NCBI GenBank assembly: GCA_047972995.1
Contig: JBKEBD010000008.1
Location: forward strand, 65,803-129,802
Reading direction: 5' to 3'
Length of the DNA stretch: 64,000 nucleotides
Source: JBKEDC01 sp047972995
GTDB taxonomy: Bacteria > Bacteroidota > Bacteroidia > Bacteroidales > Prolixibacteraceae
Shown here: positions 23,458 to 32,654 of the stretch, one piece after another
Layout of the letters: every line of letters starts with the position of its first letter
Numbering within the stretch: the first letter of the stretch is position 1
Notes under the pieces: generated by a model
The model's database searches: none
Told to the model about the DNA's origin: nothing
Seen by the model: only the letters and a program-made list of their open reading frames with translations
Translations under genes and position numbers: made by a program

Positions 23458-26400
23458 ATGGCAATATATAGTGCAGCGGTAAAGAAACCCGTAACCACGC
23501 TGATGGTTTTCGCAGCAGTGATTTTGTTCGGGTTCTACTCGCTAAAATATCTTCCAATTGATATGTACCCCGAGGTAGATCCTCCTTACGTAACAGTGAT
23601 GACTGTTTATGCAGGTGCCAATGCGGAAGAGATAGAAACAAACGTTACTCAGATTATTGAAGACGGTTTGAACTCGGTGGATGATTTGGAAGAAATTACC
23701 TCGGAATCGCGTGATAATATGTCGATCGTTACACTAGAGTTTAGTTGGGATATTGATATTACAGAGGCAATGAACAATGTGCGTGATGCACTTGACCCGG
23801 TGAAAGATGAGCTGCCCGATGGAGCAGATACTCCTTTGTTGTTCCGCATGTCGACTAGCATGATGCCTGTACTTTTCTATGCGGTAAGTGCAGACGAAAG
23901 TTTCGATGGACTAGAAAAAATTATCGATGAAAAACTAATCAACACCTTGAACCGTGTGAACGGTATTGGTTCGGTGAGTGTGATTGGTGCACCGGGGCGT
24001 AAAATCTATATAGATTGCGATCCGAAGAAATTGGAAACCTATGGTATTTCAATTGCGCAAGTAGGGCAAGTAATTGCTGCGGAGAATTTGAATATGCCTT
24101 CGGGTCACATTAAAATGGGTAACTTCGACTACCAATTGCGTGTTGAAGGTGAGTTTACTACTTCTGATGTGATTGAAAACTTGGTAGTGAGCCGAGTAAA
24201 TGGCAAGTCAATCTGTATTAAAGACCTTGCTGAAGTGCACGATAAAGGTCGTGAAGTGGAAATGATCAATAGCTTTAAAGGCTCAGAAGGTATGCGCTTA
24301 ATGGTGATGAAACAATCGGGCGCTAACACTGTGGCGGTGGGTAACGATGTGAAGCGTGTCATAGAGGAAACTAAAGGTAACCTTCCTCCTGATGTACAGT
24401 TCCACATGATTTATGACTCATCTAGCGATATTCAAAAATCAATCAACAACCTTGCGCAAACGTTCATGTTTGCCTTAATTTTCGTGGTGCTAGTCGTGCT
24501 ATTATTCTTAGGACGATGGAGAGCTACATTTATTATTGCGCTTACTATCCCGATTTCATTGATCATGGCATTCATCTATTTATATGTGTCGGGTGGTTCA
24601 ATTAACGTGATTTCACTTTCATCGCTTTCTATTGCAATTGGTATGGTGGTGGATGATGCTATTGTAGTGTTGGAAAACATCATTAAACACATTGAGCGTG
24701 GAGCTTCGCCTCGTGAAGCGGCAATTTATGCTACGAAAGAGGTGTGGTTGTCTGTAATTGCAACTACGTTAGTGGTTGTGGCGGTATTCTTCCCATTAAC
24801 ATTAGTTGGTGGTCAAACAGGTATATTGTTCAAACAATTGGGGTGGATTGTAACTATTACGGTAACTACTTCAACTATTGCAGCGGTAACACTTACTCCG
24901 ATGCTTAGTGCTAGAATGCTTCGCTTGCGCGACAAAGTAGTGGGCAACCGTTCTTGGTATGACAGAACAATTATTCCTGTGCTTGATAAACTTGATCGTG
25001 CTTATGGGGTGGTTGTGAATTGGTCAATCTATCACAAAAAAATCATTGTGCCGGGAGCAATTCTTATCTTTCTTGCTTCGATGTCATTGGCTAAATATGT
25101 GAAGTTTGAAAATATGCCAGAACAAGATTTAGGTATGCTGACTGTTAGCTTCGAGTGTCAAACAGGTACACGAGTAGAGAAAACAGATGAGATTGCAAAA
25201 TCGGTGGAAGACTACATCTTGACAGAAATGAAAGACGAAGTGAAAATTACTTTCCTTTCGTCAGGTTCTGATGATGATGGTGGTGTGTCGGCTTTGTTTG
25301 GTTCATCGGGTTCTAACGTGGTAGAGTTGCGTGTAAGATTGGTAGAGTTAGCACAACGCGATCGCTCAATTTGGGATCTTGCCGATTTAATTCGTGCAAA
25401 AATGGCTTCTATTCCTGAGGTGGTAAACTACAACATATCTACTCAATCGCAAGGTATGAGTACATCGAACACTGTGGATGTAGAAATTTATGGTTATGAC
25501 TTCCAAACAACAACAACTTTCGCCAATCAAGTAGCTGAACGATTGAAAACTTTGGATGGTGCCGATGATATTTCAATTTCTCGTGACCGAGAGAAACCAC
25601 AGTTGCAAGTAGTGTTCGACCAAGATAAATTGGCTGAATATGGCCTAACAACAGCTACTGCATCAACAGCGGTGAACTATGCAATTAACGGTATGACAGC
25701 TTCAAAATTCCGTGAGGAAGGGGAAGAGTATGACATTGTGGTGAGAAACAATCTTACTAACCGATCTTCGATTGGAGATATTGAAAATATCAATATTCAA
25801 AGTCCGTTGACTGGTAGCTTTGTGAAGTTAACCGAAATCGGACGAGTAGAGGAGTATTGGGCAACACCAATGGTAGAGCGAAAAACTCGTCAACGTGTGG
25901 TAACTGTTTCTGCTGCTCCTGCAAAGGGAAAAGTACTTTCTGATGTGGCTGACGCAGTGTCGGCGGAGTTGAAAACGATGGAAATTCCAAACAACGTGTC
26001 GATAGAAATCGGTGGTGCTTATAAAGACATGCAAGAAAACAATGCCGACCTTGGTCTCTTGTTTATTATCATCATCATGCTAGTATATGTGGTGATGGCA
26101 TCGCAATTTGAATCGTTTAGTATGCCTTTGATTATCATGACCTCAATCATGTTCTCATTCTCAGGTGTAATTATTGCCTTGTTGCTTACCAACACAACGG
26201 CTTCTATGATTGCTATCCTAGGTGCTATCCTCTTGGTGGGTATCGTAGTGAAGAACGGTATTGTGATGATCGACTTTATTAACTTGCTTCGTGAGCGTGG
26301 TGTGCCATTGCAACAAGCGGTAGTAGAGGCTTGTCAAAGTCGTTTGCGTCCAATCTTGATGACAGCCATGACCACAGTGCTTGGTATGTTGCCAATGGCA

Positions 26401-26580
26401 TTGAGTGTGGGTGAAGGTTCTGAAATGTGGGCACCGATGGGTATTACCGTAATCGGAGGTTTGTTGTTCTCAACTTTAATTACTCTGATTGTAATTCCTG
26501 CCGTTTATGTGTTACTTGCCGTGAAAGGAAGTAGAAACAAAACTGCAAAACTTTACAAAAAATATAAGTTTTTGGATTAA
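23458..26580 (+). CDS. RND family efflux transporter, inner-membrane pump (HAE1/AcrB type)
   Basis: The 1040-residue protein has the full RND layout: TM1 (PVTTLMVFAAVILFGFYSL), two periplasmic porter loops, and helices about 335-540 and 860-1025. The proton-relay segment SIAIGMVVDDAIVVLENIIKHIERG in TM4 has the paired Asp residues, and GRWRATFIIALTIPISL precedes it. Substrate class (drugs, bile salts or other amphiphiles) cannot be read from sequence. It is cotranscribed with the adaptor (39-nt gap). Confidence 0.95.
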   Translation: MAIYSAAVKKPVTTLMVFAAVILFGFYSLKYLPIDMYPEVDPPYVTVMTVYAGANAEEIETNVTQIIEDGLNSVDDLEEITSESRDNMSIVTLEFSWDIDITEAMNNVRDALDPVKDELPDGADTPLLFRMSTSMMPVLFYAVSADESFDGLEKIIDEKLINTLNRVNGIGSVSVIGAPGRKIYIDCDPKKLETYGISIAQVGQVIAAENLNMPSGHIKMGNFDYQLRVEGEFTTSDVIENLVVSRVNGKSICIKDLAEVHDKGREVEMINSFKGSEGMRLMVMKQSGANTVAVGNDVKRVIEETKGNLPPDVQFHMIYDSSSDIQKSINNLAQTFMFALIFVVLVVLLFLGRWRATFIIALTIPISLIMAFIYLYVSGGSINVISLSSLSIAIGMVVDDAIVVLENIIKHIERGASPREAAIYATKEVWLSVIATTLVVVAVFFPLTLVGGQTGILFKQLGWIVTITVTTSTIAAVTLTPMLSARMLRLRDKVVGNRSWYDRTIIPVLDKLDRAYGVVVNWSIYHKKIIVPGAILIFLASMSLAKYVKFENMPEQDLGMLTVSFECQTGTRVEKTDEIAKSVEDYILTEMKDEVKITFLSSGSDDDGGVSALFGSSGSNVVELRVRLVELAQRDRSIWDLADLIRAKMASIPEVVNYNISTQSQGMSTSNTVDVEIYGYDFQTTTTFANQVAERLKTLDGADDISISRDREKPQLQVVFDQDKLAEYGLTTATASTAVNYAINGMTASKFREEGEEYDIVVRNNLTNRSSIGDIENINIQSPLTGSFVKLTEIGRVEEYWATPMVERKTRQRVVTVSAAPAKGKVLSDVADAVSAELKTMEIPNNVSIEIGGAYKDMQENNADLGLLFIIIIMLVYVVMASQFESFSMPLIIMTSIMFSFSGVIIALLLTNTTASMIAILGAILLVGIVVKNGIVMIDFINLLRERGVPLQQAVVEACQSRLRPILMTAMTTVLGMLPMALSVGEGSEMWAPMGITVIGGLLFSTLITLIVIPAVYVLLAVKGSRNKTAKLYKKYKFLD

Positions 26581-26582
26581 AA

Positions 26583-26709
26583 AGCCCCCTCCAGCTCTCC
26601 CCTTGGGGGAGAGCGCAAATGCGCAGGAGTGTGCTCAGAGAACCAATATGTGAGTAAATAATAACCCAGTGTCTTTTCCCTCCCCCCCTAGGGGGAGTCG
26701 GAGGGGGCT
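26583..26709. repeat. REPIN-like pair of GC-rich palindromes
   Basis: Two hairpins in opposite orientation lie between the RND gene and the next gene: GCTCTCCCC-TTG-GGGGAGAGC (26594-26614) and CTCCCCC-CCTA-GGGGGAG (26680-26697). They are bounded by a 10-bp outer inverted repeat, AGCCCCCTCC (26583-26592) and GGAGGGGGCT (26700-26709). The whole resembles paired REP elements; related intergenic CCCCTCC palindromes occur in many Bacteroidota. Confidence 0.8.
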
Positions 26710-26724
26710 CTAAAAATAGAGAAA

Positions 26725-27018
26725 ATGAAATCAGTATTTATCGTATATAACCAAGCGAATACAGAGCGAGTAGAGTTTTTGCTCGATCGTATGGCGGTGA
26801 AAGGTTTCACGATGTGGGACGATGTAAAAGGCCGTGGTACGAATGGTGGAGAACCCCGAATGGGTAGCCACACTTGGCCAGAAATGAACTCGGCAGTTAT
26901 GGCAATTGTGGAAGACGAACAAGTTGAGCCACTTTTGAACGCCGTGAAGAAGCTTGATGATATTAACTACGAAGTAGGCGTGAAAGCCTTCGTGTGGGAT
27001 ATATTACAAATGGTGTAG
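26725..27018 (+). CDS. PG0541-type transporter-associated small protein
   Basis: The 97-residue cytoplasmic protein (KSVFIVYNQANTERVEFLLDRMAVKGFTMWDDVKGRG, HTWPEMNSAVMAIVEDEQ) has the beta-alpha-beta pattern of PII-like small proteins. It matches a Bacteroidota family found behind TetR-controlled RND efflux genes. A signalling or modulatory role on the pump is inference. It is separated from the pump gene by the REPIN-like element. Confidence 0.78.
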   Translation: MKSVFIVYNQANTERVEFLLDRMAVKGFTMWDDVKGRGTNGGEPRMGSHTWPEMNSAVMAIVEDEQVEPLLNAVKKLDDINYEVGVKAFVWDILQMV

Positions 27019-27037
27019 TTACCATTGCTTCAAAAGC

Positions 27038-27077
27038 AAAGGAGGTTTAGTGCAATTGCGCTAAATCTCCTTTTTTT
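27038..27077 (+). terminator. Terminator of the efflux operon
   Basis: AAGGAG-TTTAG-GC pairs with GC-CTAAA-CTCCTT (two mismatches) around a short loop and is followed by a long T-run at 27071-27077, 20 nt past the stop. Confidence 0.88.
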
Positions 27078-27303
27078 ATGCCCAAACAGAAGACAAATAC
27101 AAAAAACTTTGCGCTCAATTTCATGAAATATACCCATGGACAAAAACTATAGTTTAACTTTCAAACTAACTTTTGGGTAAAAAACTTTAGTCGAGTTTCC
27201 CAATTATATTTTAGCTAAAGACATTATTTTTTTGCAAGATATTATCTAGACTGAAACATTTCTTATTTTTAATCGTATCTTTTCATGTAAATTAAGATAA
27301 CAC

Positions 27304-27849
27304 TTGAAGAATATTCATCAACATATTATTGACAAATGCCAAAGGGGCGATTCAAAGGCACAATTTGAATTATATAGGCTGTATTGTAAAGCCATGTATA
27401 ATGTGAGTTTGCAATTGCTAAGCAATGAATTGGAAGCCGAAGATGTGGTGCAAGAGTCTTTCTTGAAAGCCTTTGCTATGTTGCATCAATATAATGAATC
27501 GGTAACTTTTGGGGCTTGGTTGAAGCGCATTGTGATTAATCAGAGTATTGACCACTTGCGAAAGAAAAAGCTTGACATGGCAGATTCTAAAGATGAAGGA
27601 TTGCCTGAAATGGAAGAAGATGTAATGTGGAGTGAGGATATTGACTATGAAAGATTGCATGATGCCATGGCTCAGCTACCAGAAAAACACCGAGTAGTGT
27701 TTTCTCTATTTGTGTTAGAGGGATATGATCATGAAGAAATAGCAGAGATACTTCAAATTAATTATAGTACATCAAGGTCGCACTTGGCAAGAGCCAAAAT
27801 AAAGTTGAAGCAATTGTTGATAGGAAGAGAGCGGTTAGTGAATATTTAA
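27304..27849 (+). CDS. ECF-type RNA polymerase sigma factor
   Basis: The 181-residue protein has sigma region 2 (YCKAMYNVSLQLLSNELEAEDVVQESFLKAFAMLHQYNESVTFGAWLKRIVINQSIDHLRKKK) and region 4 (AQLPEKHRVVFSLFVLEGYDHEEIAEILQINYSTSRSHLARAKIKLKQLL), with no regions 1 or 3. The only sensible start is TTG at 27304; the first ATG lies inside region 2. It is followed by an anti-sigma-like membrane protein and an exported repeat protein, a common Bacteroidota sigma module. Confidence 0.9.
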   Translation: MKNIHQHIIDKCQRGDSKAQFELYRLYCKAMYNVSLQLLSNELEAEDVVQESFLKAFAMLHQYNESVTFGAWLKRIVINQSIDHLRKKKLDMADSKDEGLPEMEEDVMWSEDIDYERLHDAMAQLPEKHRVVFSLFVLEGYDHEEIAEILQINYSTSRSHLARAKIKLKQLLIGRERLVNI

Positions 27850-27862
27850 AAAGAAATCAGAT

Positions 27863-28423
27863 ATGGAAACATCAAAAGATAGGTTTGAAGAGGAGGTAAG
27901 AAAACATCAGGCTGATTTCGAAAGAGATTTGCCAGATGGTCATGGCGCACGTTTCTTAGCGAAGCTAGAAACAAAGAAAACAAAAACACTCCGCAAAAAA
28001 ATAGTTTGGAAATACGCCCAGGTTGCAGCAGCCTTGGTAGTTGGTTTTTTATTGGCAACCTTCATGCATTCGGATCCATTTCCGAAAAAAGATTTTGCAG
28101 AGCGGCAAAAGCCAACTAGCGAGGTGGAAGAAATGGAAATCTTTTATACATCGTCTATCAATGCAGGAGAGCGCCGATTGAAACATTTTGCCGACATTGG
28201 AATGTTTTCGGAAGAAGAACAGCAAGCCATGTTGAAAGAGTATGCTGAGTTTCAGGAGAATTTCAAGATGCTTTCCAATGACTTGGAAGCATCGGGTAAC
28301 GATGAACGAGTGGTGCAGGCCATGGTGCGAATGTATAAAGTCCGCTTAGAAGTGATTGAGAAGATTATAGATGAATTAGAATTAAAACAGTGTAAAATGA
28401 AAAGTCATGAATATCAGATGTAG
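27863..28423 (+). CDS. Anti-sigma-factor-like single-pass membrane protein
   Basis: The 186-residue protein has a charged N-terminal part (about 1-50), one membrane helix (YAQVAAALVVGFLLATFMH, about 53-71) and a helical outer domain. Position immediately after the ECF sigma gene and before the DUF4097-like gene suggests that it holds the sigma factor at the membrane; no classical zinc anti-sigma motif is seen. Its last 17 nt overlap the next gene, indicating translational coupling. Confidence 0.65.
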   Translation: METSKDRFEEEVRKHQADFERDLPDGHGARFLAKLETKKTKTLRKKIVWKYAQVAAALVVGFLLATFMHSDPFPKKDFAERQKPTSEVEEMEIFYTSSINAGERRLKHFADIGMFSEEEQQAMLKEYAEFQENFKMLSNDLEASGNDERVVQAMVRMYKVRLEVIEKIIDELELKQCKMKSHEYQM

Positions 28424-29447
28424 TTTATTGCTCATGTTTTTTGCATGGCACAGTGTGCTTAGTGCAGCTACTTACGAAACGGTAGAAAAATCGATTAATA
28501 CATCGTGTGCAGTTCAAGAAATAGATGAGCTAATTATTGATAATCAATATGGAAATGTAGTGGTTACAGATTTAGAGCAAGATTCTATCTATGTGAATGT
28601 AATTATAAAAGTAACCAGTAAAAACCAATCCGGTGTAGATCAAATTTTGAATAAGGTGAAGATTCATTTTCAACAAAATGGGAAGCAGCTAAAGGCTGAG
28701 ACTTCAATCGACAACTTGAATTTAAAGAATGCTAGTTTAGAGATTAACTATAATGTGGTTATTCCTGCCAGTAAGAAATTGGAAATAATCAATAAGTATG
28801 GTAATGTTCAGGTGGCAAAGCTAGAAGCAGAGGGGAAATTCGACCTGAAATACGGAAACCTCACGGGAGGAGAATGGAAAACATCCCATAAGATACCTAT
28901 TAATGTGAGCTATGGAAATGTGAATATAGAGGAAGTAACAAACGCTGCTGCAGAATTGAGCTATGGCGATATGAACATTGGCAAGATAGAAAACCTATAT
29001 TTGAATTCGAAGTATTCAGATGTGAACATTACAGAAGGGCAGCAAGTGCAGTTTTATTCGAAGTACGATAAGTTTAAGGGAGGAAAAATTGGCACGATTA
29101 ATTCAGAAGCAAAATACACTGATTTTAAGATTGAACATCTTACCGATGGTGCAAATGTCATTACTTCATATGGCAATATTGCAGTTAGAGAAGTGTTGCC
29201 TTCGGCAGATAGCCTAATGTTTGAGTTGAGATACACCAATGTTAAGCTTGGATTGGGTGCGAATGCTTATCATTTAGATTGCGAAGGGAGATATTCTACA
29301 GTGAAATTAGGGGATGGTAGGAAATTTAATGGGTTGTGGAAAACAGAAGGTAACTATCTTCAATTGAAAGGAGAGGTGGGCGATAACCCTCAAAAATTGA
29401 CACTTCGCATTAATGCAAATTATGGCGATATCAATTTAGCCTATTAA
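28407..29447 (+). CDS. Exported DUF4097-like repeat protein
   Basis: The 346-residue protein has a signal peptide (LLMFFAWHSVLSAA) and many short strands with a recurring YGNV/YGD/YSDV pattern (DNQYGNVVV, NKYGNVQVA, KYGNLTGG, SYGNVNIEE, SYGDMNIGK, SYGNIAVRE, NYGDINLAY), typical of the DUF4097-like beta-helix proteins encoded in Bacteroidota sigma operons. Function is unknown; a periplasmic or surface partner of the anti-sigma protein is possible. It overlaps the preceding gene by 17 nt. Confidence 0.78.
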   Translation: MNIRCSLLLMFFAWHSVLSAATYETVEKSINTSCAVQEIDELIIDNQYGNVVVTDLEQDSIYVNVIIKVTSKNQSGVDQILNKVKIHFQQNGKQLKAETSIDNLNLKNASLEINYNVVIPASKKLEIINKYGNVQVAKLEAEGKFDLKYGNLTGGEWKTSHKIPINVSYGNVNIEEVTNAAAELSYGDMNIGKIENLYLNSKYSDVNITEGQQVQFYSKYDKFKGGKIGTINSEAKYTDFKIEHLTDGANVITSYGNIAVREVLPSADSLMFELRYTNVKLGLGANAYHLDCEGRYSTVKLGDGRKFNGLWKTEGNYLQLKGEVGDNPQKLTLRINANYGDINLAY

Positions 29448-29508
29448 TCTAGAGTTTAAAATTTTGGGAGAAGATAAGTCTAATTTAGGGGCTGTATTTC
29501 ATGTAATA

Positions 29509-29553
29509 AAACAACAGCTTAACACAGTTTTTTGTGCTAATCTGTTGTTTTTG
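29509..29553 (+). terminator. Terminator of the sigma-factor operon
   Basis: A stem of 9 + 3 + 4 bp with two mismatches (outer arms AAACAACAG and CTGTTGTTT) around a T-rich loop is followed by TTTTG. It overlaps the -33 element of the next promoter. Confidence 0.65.
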
Positions 29554-29574
29554 CCAATGAATGCTGTACTTTAG
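29545..29574 (+). promoter_or_regulatory. Bacteroidota-type promoter for the AI-2E family gene
   Basis: TTG (29545-29547) is followed after 19 bp by TACTTTAG (29567-29574), one base off TAnnTTTG. It lies inside a possible upstream extension of the reading frame, favouring the ATG at 29597 as the true start. Confidence 0.55.
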
Positions 29575-29596
29575 TCCAAAATTTAAAACAAAGCAA

Positions 29597-30787
29597 ATGA
29601 AAGCAAATGAAAATAAACAATCGATGAAAACTCTTTCATCGGTGATTGGTATATCTTCAAATCTGGTGGTTTTAGCAGGTTTAGTTATTGTATTAGCGGG
29701 TATGATGGCTGCTAAAGCGGTTATATTACCTATCATTCTTGCTTTGTTTGTTAGTATTATCTGTATGAAACCAGTCTTTTGGCTGGAATCGAAGAAAGTA
29801 CCATATGGTTTGTCGGTGCTAATTGTGCTGTTACTTGTCTGCTTAATCTTTGTGTCGCTAGGAGGAGTTATCGGTTCGAGCTTCTCGCAGTTCATGAATA
29901 AAATGCCTGTTTATCAAGCACAACTTGATGAAAAAATCACCCATATATTGGGGGGTCTAGAGCGCTTTGATGCCGGAATAAACACCACAGATATTTTGGC
30001 TAAGATTGACCCCGATAAATTATTTTCTATCACTACAGCAGCGTTGGGTGAGTTGGGAGGTTTCCTTTCTGATTTCTTCTTGATTCTCTTAATTACGATC
30101 TTTATTCTATTAGAAGCAAAGGTATTTGTTACCAAAGGTAGATTGCTCGACCGTAATAAATACATCAAAACAACAAGCATTATTAAAATTAGCGATGAGG
30201 TAAGAAACTATTTGTTCCTCAAAACGATAATCAGCATGGGAACTGGATTCTTCATTTGGTTATGGCTTTTTGTGGCAGGTGTTGATTACCCAATTTTATG
30301 GGGAGTGGTGGCATTCATGCTCAATTATATTCCAAACATTGGTTCTATCATTGCTGCGGTACCAGCTGTACTTCTTGCTTTAGTGCAATTAGGATGGGGG
30401 GGTGCCGTGTGGGCAGGAGCTGGCTATCTGTTGGTGAATACGGTAATGGGAAATTTCATCGAACCCAAAGTTATGGGAAAAGGTTTAGGGTTATCTACCT
30501 TGGTTGTGTTTCTATCCTTAGTCGTTTGGGGATTTATTTTTGGTTCAGTGGGTATGTTTCTTTCAGTACCATTAACCATTGTCGTAAAAATCATGCTAGA
30601 GTCGAACGAATCGACACGCTGGATGGCAATCATGCTCGGAACAGAAGAAGAAGCACTTGAAGAACTCGGCGAAAAGCCAACTCCTGTATTTCAAAGCTTC
30701 AAGGAAAAAGGATTTGCTGTGATTGGTAGTAGTAAGAAATCAGGAACTTTAGACGATGAAAATGACACTCCTGATGACTGCATCTAA
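29597..30787 (+). CDS. AI-2E family transporter (UPF0118 permease)
   Basis: The 396-residue membrane protein has the family layout: a pair of N-terminal helices (LVVLAGLVIVLAGMMAAKAVILPIILALFVSI), a third helix, an extramembrane domain, and the conserved C-terminal block GVVAFMLNYIPNIGSIIAAVPAVLLALVQLGWGGAVWAGAGYLLVNTVMGNFIEPKVMGKGLGLSTLVV. Members export small molecules or act as sodium/proton antiporters; the AI-2 link holds only for some. The frame is open 36 nt further upstream (29561), but the promoter lies there. Confidence 0.9.
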   Translation: MKANENKQSMKTLSSVIGISSNLVVLAGLVIVLAGMMAAKAVILPIILALFVSIICMKPVFWLESKKVPYGLSVLIVLLLVCLIFVSLGGVIGSSFSQFMNKMPVYQAQLDEKITHILGGLERFDAGINTTDILAKIDPDKLFSITTAALGELGGFLSDFFLILLITIFILLEAKVFVTKGRLLDRNKYIKTTSIIKISDEVRNYLFLKTIISMGTGFFIWLWLFVAGVDYPILWGVVAFMLNYIPNIGSIIAAVPAVLLALVQLGWGGAVWAGAGYLLVNTVMGNFIEPKVMGKGLGLSTLVVFLSLVVWGFIFGSVGMFLSVPLTIVVKIMLESNESTRWMAIMLGTEEEALEELGEKPTPVFQSFKEKGFAVIGSSKKSGTLDDENDTPDDCI

Positions 30788-30981
30788 ATCTATCGGAGTT
30801 TTTTTAACAGCTATTCAATAACGCTAGAGTTGAGGTTGTCTTAACAATCTAATTCTTAAAGCTTATCTTGAATTTCGTCAGATTGAAGACGTTAAACAAA
30901 CAAGAACGAGCGTAAAATAGAATGAATTTAGTGGCTTTTTCTTAGTTAGAATGCTATTTTTACAAATCAAGAAAAAATAAT

Positions 30982-31329
30982 ATGTTTTTTGTAGGTTTCA
31001 TAAGTACATTGCTTCCTCAGTTGCTCACGGTGGGAATGGCTTTAGTGGCGTTGCACCAAATAGGAAATGAAGTGCGATTGGCTGCCGAAGACGGATTTTT
31101 TCTGTTAAAAACTCAAGAAACAATTAGCCAAGAAGCAGAGCCTAATTTGACCGCCACGTATGTGCTATCGCATTTCATACAAGATGTGGAGATCATACCA
31201 GAGGAGGATGTAAAAAACATTACTGAATTTAAAGAAGAGAAAACAACGTTTTGTTGTGAAGATATTAATCATTATCGCCTAGAGTCTCCTGCCAACCATT
31301 TGGGGCTATCTCCACCGGTGTTTATTTAG
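30982..31329 (+). CDS. Unknown 115-residue protein upstream of hemA
   Basis: The frame starts MFFVGFISTLLPQLLTVGMALVALHQ, a hydrophobic N-terminal helix, followed by an acidic soluble part with a CC pair (TTFCCEDINHYRLESPANHLGLSPP). I recognise no family. It ends 55 nt before hemA and points the same way, so it may lead the heme operon. The tail could be a small membrane-anchored regulatory or assembly factor, but this is guesswork. Confidence 0.6.
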   Translation: MFFVGFISTLLPQLLTVGMALVALHQIGNEVRLAAEDGFFLLKTQETISQEAEPNLTATYVLSHFIQDVEIIPEEDVKNITEFKEEKTTFCCEDINHYRLESPANHLGLSPPVFI

Positions 31330-31384
31330 AATTTCTTTTTTTGAATTTTAGAAAGCTAAATAAATAAACTGTTTAAATTATATC

Positions 31385-32605
31385 ATGATTGGAATAATCG
31401 GACTTAATCATAAATCAGCACCCATACATATTCGCGAGCAGTTCGCATTAGACGACGAAGCCTGTAAGCTTCTAGCTAAAAGAATTTGCGATGGTCATCA
31501 CATTGATGCTATGCTCATTTTATCTACTTGTAACCGTACTGAATTTTACTATAGAGCAAAGGCAAGTAGTCGAGATATGGCAAATATGACGATTGTGAAG
31601 CACTTAGCAGCATTTACAGGTGTGAACGATTGCCAGAAATCTTACTTCTACGGATTTGAACACCGAGATGCTGTAAATCATCTTTTCCGAGTAGTTTCAA
31701 GTCTAGACTCTATGGTGTTGGGCGAATATCAGATTGTATCGCAGGTAAAAAATGCCTTTCAATTGGCTGAGACTAACAGAACACTTGATAAAGAACTCAC
31801 CCGAATGTTTCACAAAGCCCTTGAAACGGGTAAAATAGTACGCACGCAAACCGAAATGAGTACAGGAGCATTTTCAGTGAGCTACGCAGCGGTAGAGAAA
31901 TGTGTGCAAGAATTTCCAAAGCTTACAAACAAAAAGATTTTATTGGTAGGTACCGGCGAAACAGGCGAACTAGTGGCACGTAGTCTTTACAAAAAAGGAT
32001 GTAAGCAAATTACGTTTGTCAACCGCACTCGAAGTAAAGCCGAAGTTTTGGCAGCGAAATATCAGGCGAAAGTGTGCAGTTTTGAAGAGCTTGATACAGC
32101 CATTACTGAAGCCGATATCTTGATTAGTGCGGTGGGGGCAAAAGAACCAATCATCAACACGGCTGCAACACATCAGCAATTACTGATTGATTTAGGCGTT
32201 CCTAGAAATATAAAAGAAGAACTAGGTGAGCAGGCAAATGTATCGTTGGTGAATGTTGACGATTTGCAAAAAGTGGTAACAAACAATCAAGAAAAGAAGA
32301 AGGCACTAATAAGTACAGCTGAGGAAATTATAGAGGAAAAAGTAGGAGAGTTTTTAGATTGGTTGAGTGGTAGAAACCTGTCGCCTGCTATTCAGCAAAT
32401 TATTCATGCAATGCATGAAATACAGCAGTCGGAATTAGACGTTTTTTCAAAGAATAGAAACGAGGAAGAAAACGCATTACTAAAAGAATTTAGTCAGCAT
32501 TACAGCGAAAAGATGGTGAACACTCTAATCCGTAATTTAAAGACTTTGAGCGATAATGGTCGCCATTCTGATTACATTAAAGTAGTCATCGACCTATTAA
32601 AATAA
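31385..32605 (+). CDS. hemA: Glutamyl-tRNA reductase
   Basis: The 406-residue enzyme opens GLNHKSAPIHIREQFAL, with catalytic Cys49 in LSTCNRTEFY, the SLDSMVLGEYQIVSQVK block, Rossmann motif VGTGETGELVARSL, and the C-terminal dimerisation helices. It reduces glutamyl-tRNA to glutamate-1-semialdehyde with NADPH, the first step of C5-type heme synthesis, and begins the cluster hemA-hemC-hemD-hemB-hemL-hemE. Confidence 0.96.
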   Translation: MIGIIGLNHKSAPIHIREQFALDDEACKLLAKRICDGHHIDAMLILSTCNRTEFYYRAKASSRDMANMTIVKHLAAFTGVNDCQKSYFYGFEHRDAVNHLFRVVSSLDSMVLGEYQIVSQVKNAFQLAETNRTLDKELTRMFHKALETGKIVRTQTEMSTGAFSVSYAAVEKCVQEFPKLTNKKILLVGTGETGELVARSLYKKGCKQITFVNRTRSKAEVLAAKYQAKVCSFEELDTAITEADILISAVGAKEPIINTAATHQQLLIDLGVPRNIKEELGEQANVSLVNVDDLQKVVTNNQEKKKALISTAEEIIEEKVGEFLDWLSGRNLSPAIQQIIHAMHEIQQSELDVFSKNRNEEENALLKEFSQHYSEKMVNTLIRNLKTLSDNGRHSDYIKVVIDLLK

Positions 32606-32654
32606 GAGGTGAGCAGTTTTGCTTCACACCTTACCACTTCAAATAAAAGGTAAA

